A stretch of 64,000 bases of DNA from NCBI RefSeq assembly GCF_009856415.1, contig NZ_WMEZ01000004.1, forward strand, positions 186,001 through 250,000, in the 5' to 3' direction. This DNA comes from Halobacillus litoralis (lineage in GTDB: Bacteria > Bacillota > Bacilli > Bacillales > Halobacillaceae). Below the pieces are notes generated by a model. It was given only the letters and a program-made list of their open reading frames with translations, made no database searches and had not been told where the DNA came from. The first letter of the stretch is position 1; every line of letters begins with the position of its first letter. Positions 62,304-64,000 of the stretch are shown here, in pieces. The translations under genes and the position numbers were made by a program.

Positions 62304-63677
62304 TTATACTGTCAATTGATATAGACTTCGGGCGTAGATTTCAATGGCTTTGACCATATCGGAAATCCTTACATGTTCGTCCTTTTGGTGAGCTGTATCC
62401 GGACTATCATCGAACAAAGCCCCAAAAGCAACTCCCGCTTCAAGGGCTCGCGCATAGGTCGCCCCTCCCATCGTCTTGGCTTTTGCTTTTTCACCTGTGA
62501 CCTCGTTATAAACAGAAAGCAATGTTGTTACAAACGGATGATCCTTCTCAAGATGGATCGATGCCAGATGGTCATAAACTTCATACGTGCCCTCATTTTT
62601 TGCAGCAAGATCTTTTAATTTCTGATCAATGGCACGATAATCTGCACTCACAGGATACCTAAGGTTGAAACCTAGCTTACACGTATGCTCATCCATAGCG
62701 ATTGATCCAAGGTTTGAAGTGAGAGCACCTGAAACTTCATCCTTTTGCTTTACATTCAACCCTTCCCCATCGGTGGTTGCAAAAGCCTTATAGATCCTTT
62801 GTATAAACGTTTCATACTCACCATTCACCGGAAGGGATAGGAGGAATCGTAATAGGGCAGTGATGGCATTCAGACCTTCTTCTGGTTTGCTTGCATGCAC
62901 GGCATTCCCATTCACTTTCACCTCATACTGTCCGCCTGTAGCCTTTATTGTTCCCTCAAGCTTGTGTTTGGCTAAATAATCGTTGAAAACCCTGTCTACA
63001 TTCATGGGGGATTCAATCCGTGCCACTGCCTCATCAGGGACCATATTTAAACGGTCACCACCATGAACGGAGATCACCTTTGTTTCCCCCTCAGTTTCAG
63101 GTACCTGATAGGTAATGTAGCTGTCTAACAACCCTTTTTCGGCATGAATGACGGGAAAGGAGGCATCGGGGGTGAACCCTAGAGAAGGCATCGATTCCTT
63201 CTTAAAATAATGATCGATCCCCTTCCAATCTCGCTCTTCGTCAGTACCAAGAATCAATCGAATTCTCTTCTTCGGCTCGAACCCTTGATCTTTTAAAAGT
63301 TTCAAAGCGATGTAGGCAGCCATCACAGGCCCTTTATCATCTTGAGCACCTCGGGCGTATAACTTCCCATCCCTTATGGTCGGTTCAAAAGGGGATGTGG
63401 TCCAACCAGCTCCTGCTGGGACGACATCCAAATGCCCTAGAACACCAATGATTTCATCTCCTTCTCCGAATTCAATGTGGCCGCCATGTCCATCAACATT
63501 CTTGGTAATAAAACCGTCTTCTTTCCCGATACTCAACATTTTTTCCAACGCATCATGAATAGGTTTGCCATAGGGATACACGGGGTCTTCCTCGAATACA
63601 CTCGGAATTTTAAGCAACTCCATCACGTTCTCTAAATATTCTTTTTCGTACTTCTCACTCAATGCATGAAAGTCCAT
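62304..63677 (-). CDS. pepV: Dipeptidase PepV (M20 family)
   Basis: A dinuclear-zinc dipeptidase of 457 residues. The M20 metal sites are GVLGHLDVVPAGAGW near residue 83, ARGAQDDKGPVMAAYIALKL near 116, ILGTDEERDWKGIDHYF (catalytic Glu) and FTPDASFPVIHAEKG. The lid domain and the C-terminal TMGGATYARALEAGVAFGAL, FDDSPDTAHQKDEHV segments match PepV of lactic acid bacteria. The ATG at 63677 has AAGGAG 7 nt before it; another ATG two codons earlier would overlap the upstream stop as ATGA. It is second in a five-gene unit. Confidence 0.95.
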   Translation of the reverse strand: MDFHALSEKYEKEYLENVMELLKIPSVFEEDPVYPYGKPIHDALEKMLSIGKEDGFITKNVDGHGGHIEFGEGDEIIGVLGHLDVVPAGAGWTTSPFEPTIRDGKLYARGAQDDKGPVMAAYIALKLLKDQGFEPKKRIRLILGTDEERDWKGIDHYFKKESMPSLGFTPDASFPVIHAEKGLLDSYITYQVPETEGETKVISVHGGDRLNMVPDEAVARIESPMNVDRVFNDYLAKHKLEGTIKATGGQYEVKVNGNAVHASKPEEGLNAITALLRFLLSLPVNGEYETFIQRIYKAFATTDGEGLNVKQKDEVSGALTSNLGSIAMDEHTCKLGFNLRYPVSADYRAIDQKLKDLAAKNEGTYEVYDHLASIHLEKDHPFVTTLLSVYNEVTGEKAKAKTMGGATYARALEAGVAFGALFDDSPDTAHQKDEHVRISDMVKAIEIYARSLYQLTV

Positions 63678-63679
63678 AC

Positions 63680-64000
63680 TCATTCTCCTTTACTAAGAAT
63701 TTTCTCATATGTCGGTTTGTCACATACAGCATATAACTCTGCATCATCCGGTAGAGGTTCATCCAATTTGCGATTGATAGTTAGATCATTTCGATCTGCA
63801 ATTAGTGTCGCACCATCATCAAGTAAAGATTGAAAAGCATCCCGATAGGTTCTCCAACTGCCTTTTTTGGGAATGTAATATAAGTCTTCGCCTACCGATC
63901 TCTTCAGCAACTGTCCATAAATGCCAGACACACCTTTTCTGAAAGCTGAACGTACGGCAAGGGAAGAAATCGTTTCATTGGAAACGATGAATTCATCAAT
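63680..64000 (-). CDS. C-terminal part of a protein resembling potassium-channel/TrkA-type regulators, 5' end outside window
   Basis: The frame is open to the window edge, so only the last 106 residues are visible (IDEFIVSNETISSLAVRSAF at the start, DAFQSLLDDGATLIADRNDL later, KPTYEKILSKGE at the end). The DEFIVSNETISSLAVR segment resembles the section after the RCK/TrkA-N domain in YugO-like ion channels; no membrane helix is visible here. Its stop is 3 nt before the pepV ATG, so it heads or precedes the pepV operon. The assignment is tentative. Confidence 0.5.
   Translation of the reverse strand: MDEFIVSNETISSLAVRSAFRKGVSGIYGQLLKRSVGEDLYYIPKKGSWRTYRDAFQSLLDDGATLIADRNDLTINRKLDEPLPDDAELYAVCDKPTYEKILSKGE

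Overview
The window reads as a chromosomal core segment of a Gram-positive, low-to-moderate G+C, endospore-former-type bacterium of the family Bacillaceae. Gene content and order follow the Bacillus subtilis 'yt' region (ytkK, moaB, ackA, ytxK, thiI, ezrA, hisJ, refZ, ytsP, dgcP, rpsD, tyrS, acuABC, motPS, ccpA, aroA, ytxGHJ, murC, sftA, ytpRQP, ytoQ, ytoP, ytzB, ytnP, trmB, ytmP, ytlR/Q/P). The Na+-type stator MotPS, rather acidic proteins and a family of interspersed repeats suggest a halophilic or alkaliphilic relative such as Halobacillus; that genus guess is inference. No rRNA, tRNA, prophage, IS transposase or CRISPR array was seen.

Layout. 1-3.3 kb: a minus-strand envelope-stress operon (DUF4178, PspA/IM30, DUF4247, DUF350, membrane polyamine aminopropyltransferase, the last cut by the window edge) behind a sigma-W-like promoter. 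3.5-13.9 kb: scattered metabolic genes (BASS transporter, ald, ytkK, an NCS1 permease, a universal stress protein, moaB, an EcsC-family gene, ackA with an upstream cre box, ytxK, NAD kinase). 14-24.5 kb: a YtcJ amidohydrolase, the thiI/cysteine desulfurase pair for tRNA 4-thiouridine, ezrA, hisJ, refZ, ytsP and the diguanylate cyclase dgcP. 24.6-33.2 kb: rpsD with a long leader, tyrS behind a T-box, a large class A penicillin-binding protein with an acidic repeat tail, and acuABC.

33.3-38.8 kb: motPS, ccpA, aroA, then ytxG-ytxH behind a textbook sigma-B promoter, with brxC (ytxJ) beyond an intervening terminator. 39.3-48.5 kb: murC, a nicotinate phosphoribosyltransferase, sftA, ytpR, ytpQ, ytpP and an orphan PTS-IIC-like membrane protein. 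48.5-64 kb: a chemotaxis receptor, ytoQ, a DUF84 phosphatase, an M42 aminopeptidase, ytzB, ytnP, trmB, a small membrane protein under a cre box, ytmP, ytlR, an EAL phosphodiesterase, and a tightly packed minus-strand operon (a partial gene, pepV, an MFS transporter, thpR, ytlQ).

The least explained material lies between the genes. Six intergenic loci carry copies of one family of interspersed, non-coding, MITE-like elements with inverted ends (near 4.5, 13.9, 38.9, 46.7, 51.2-51.8 and 56.1-56.6 kb). A pseudoknot-capable segment sits at 24.62-24.69 kb. Palindromes overlap several promoters (ald, PTS-IIC, refZ/ytsP). The strongest system-level candidate is the first operon, which couples a PspA-type membrane-remodelling protein with a membrane aminopropyltransferase and three DUF families under a sigma-W-type promoter.
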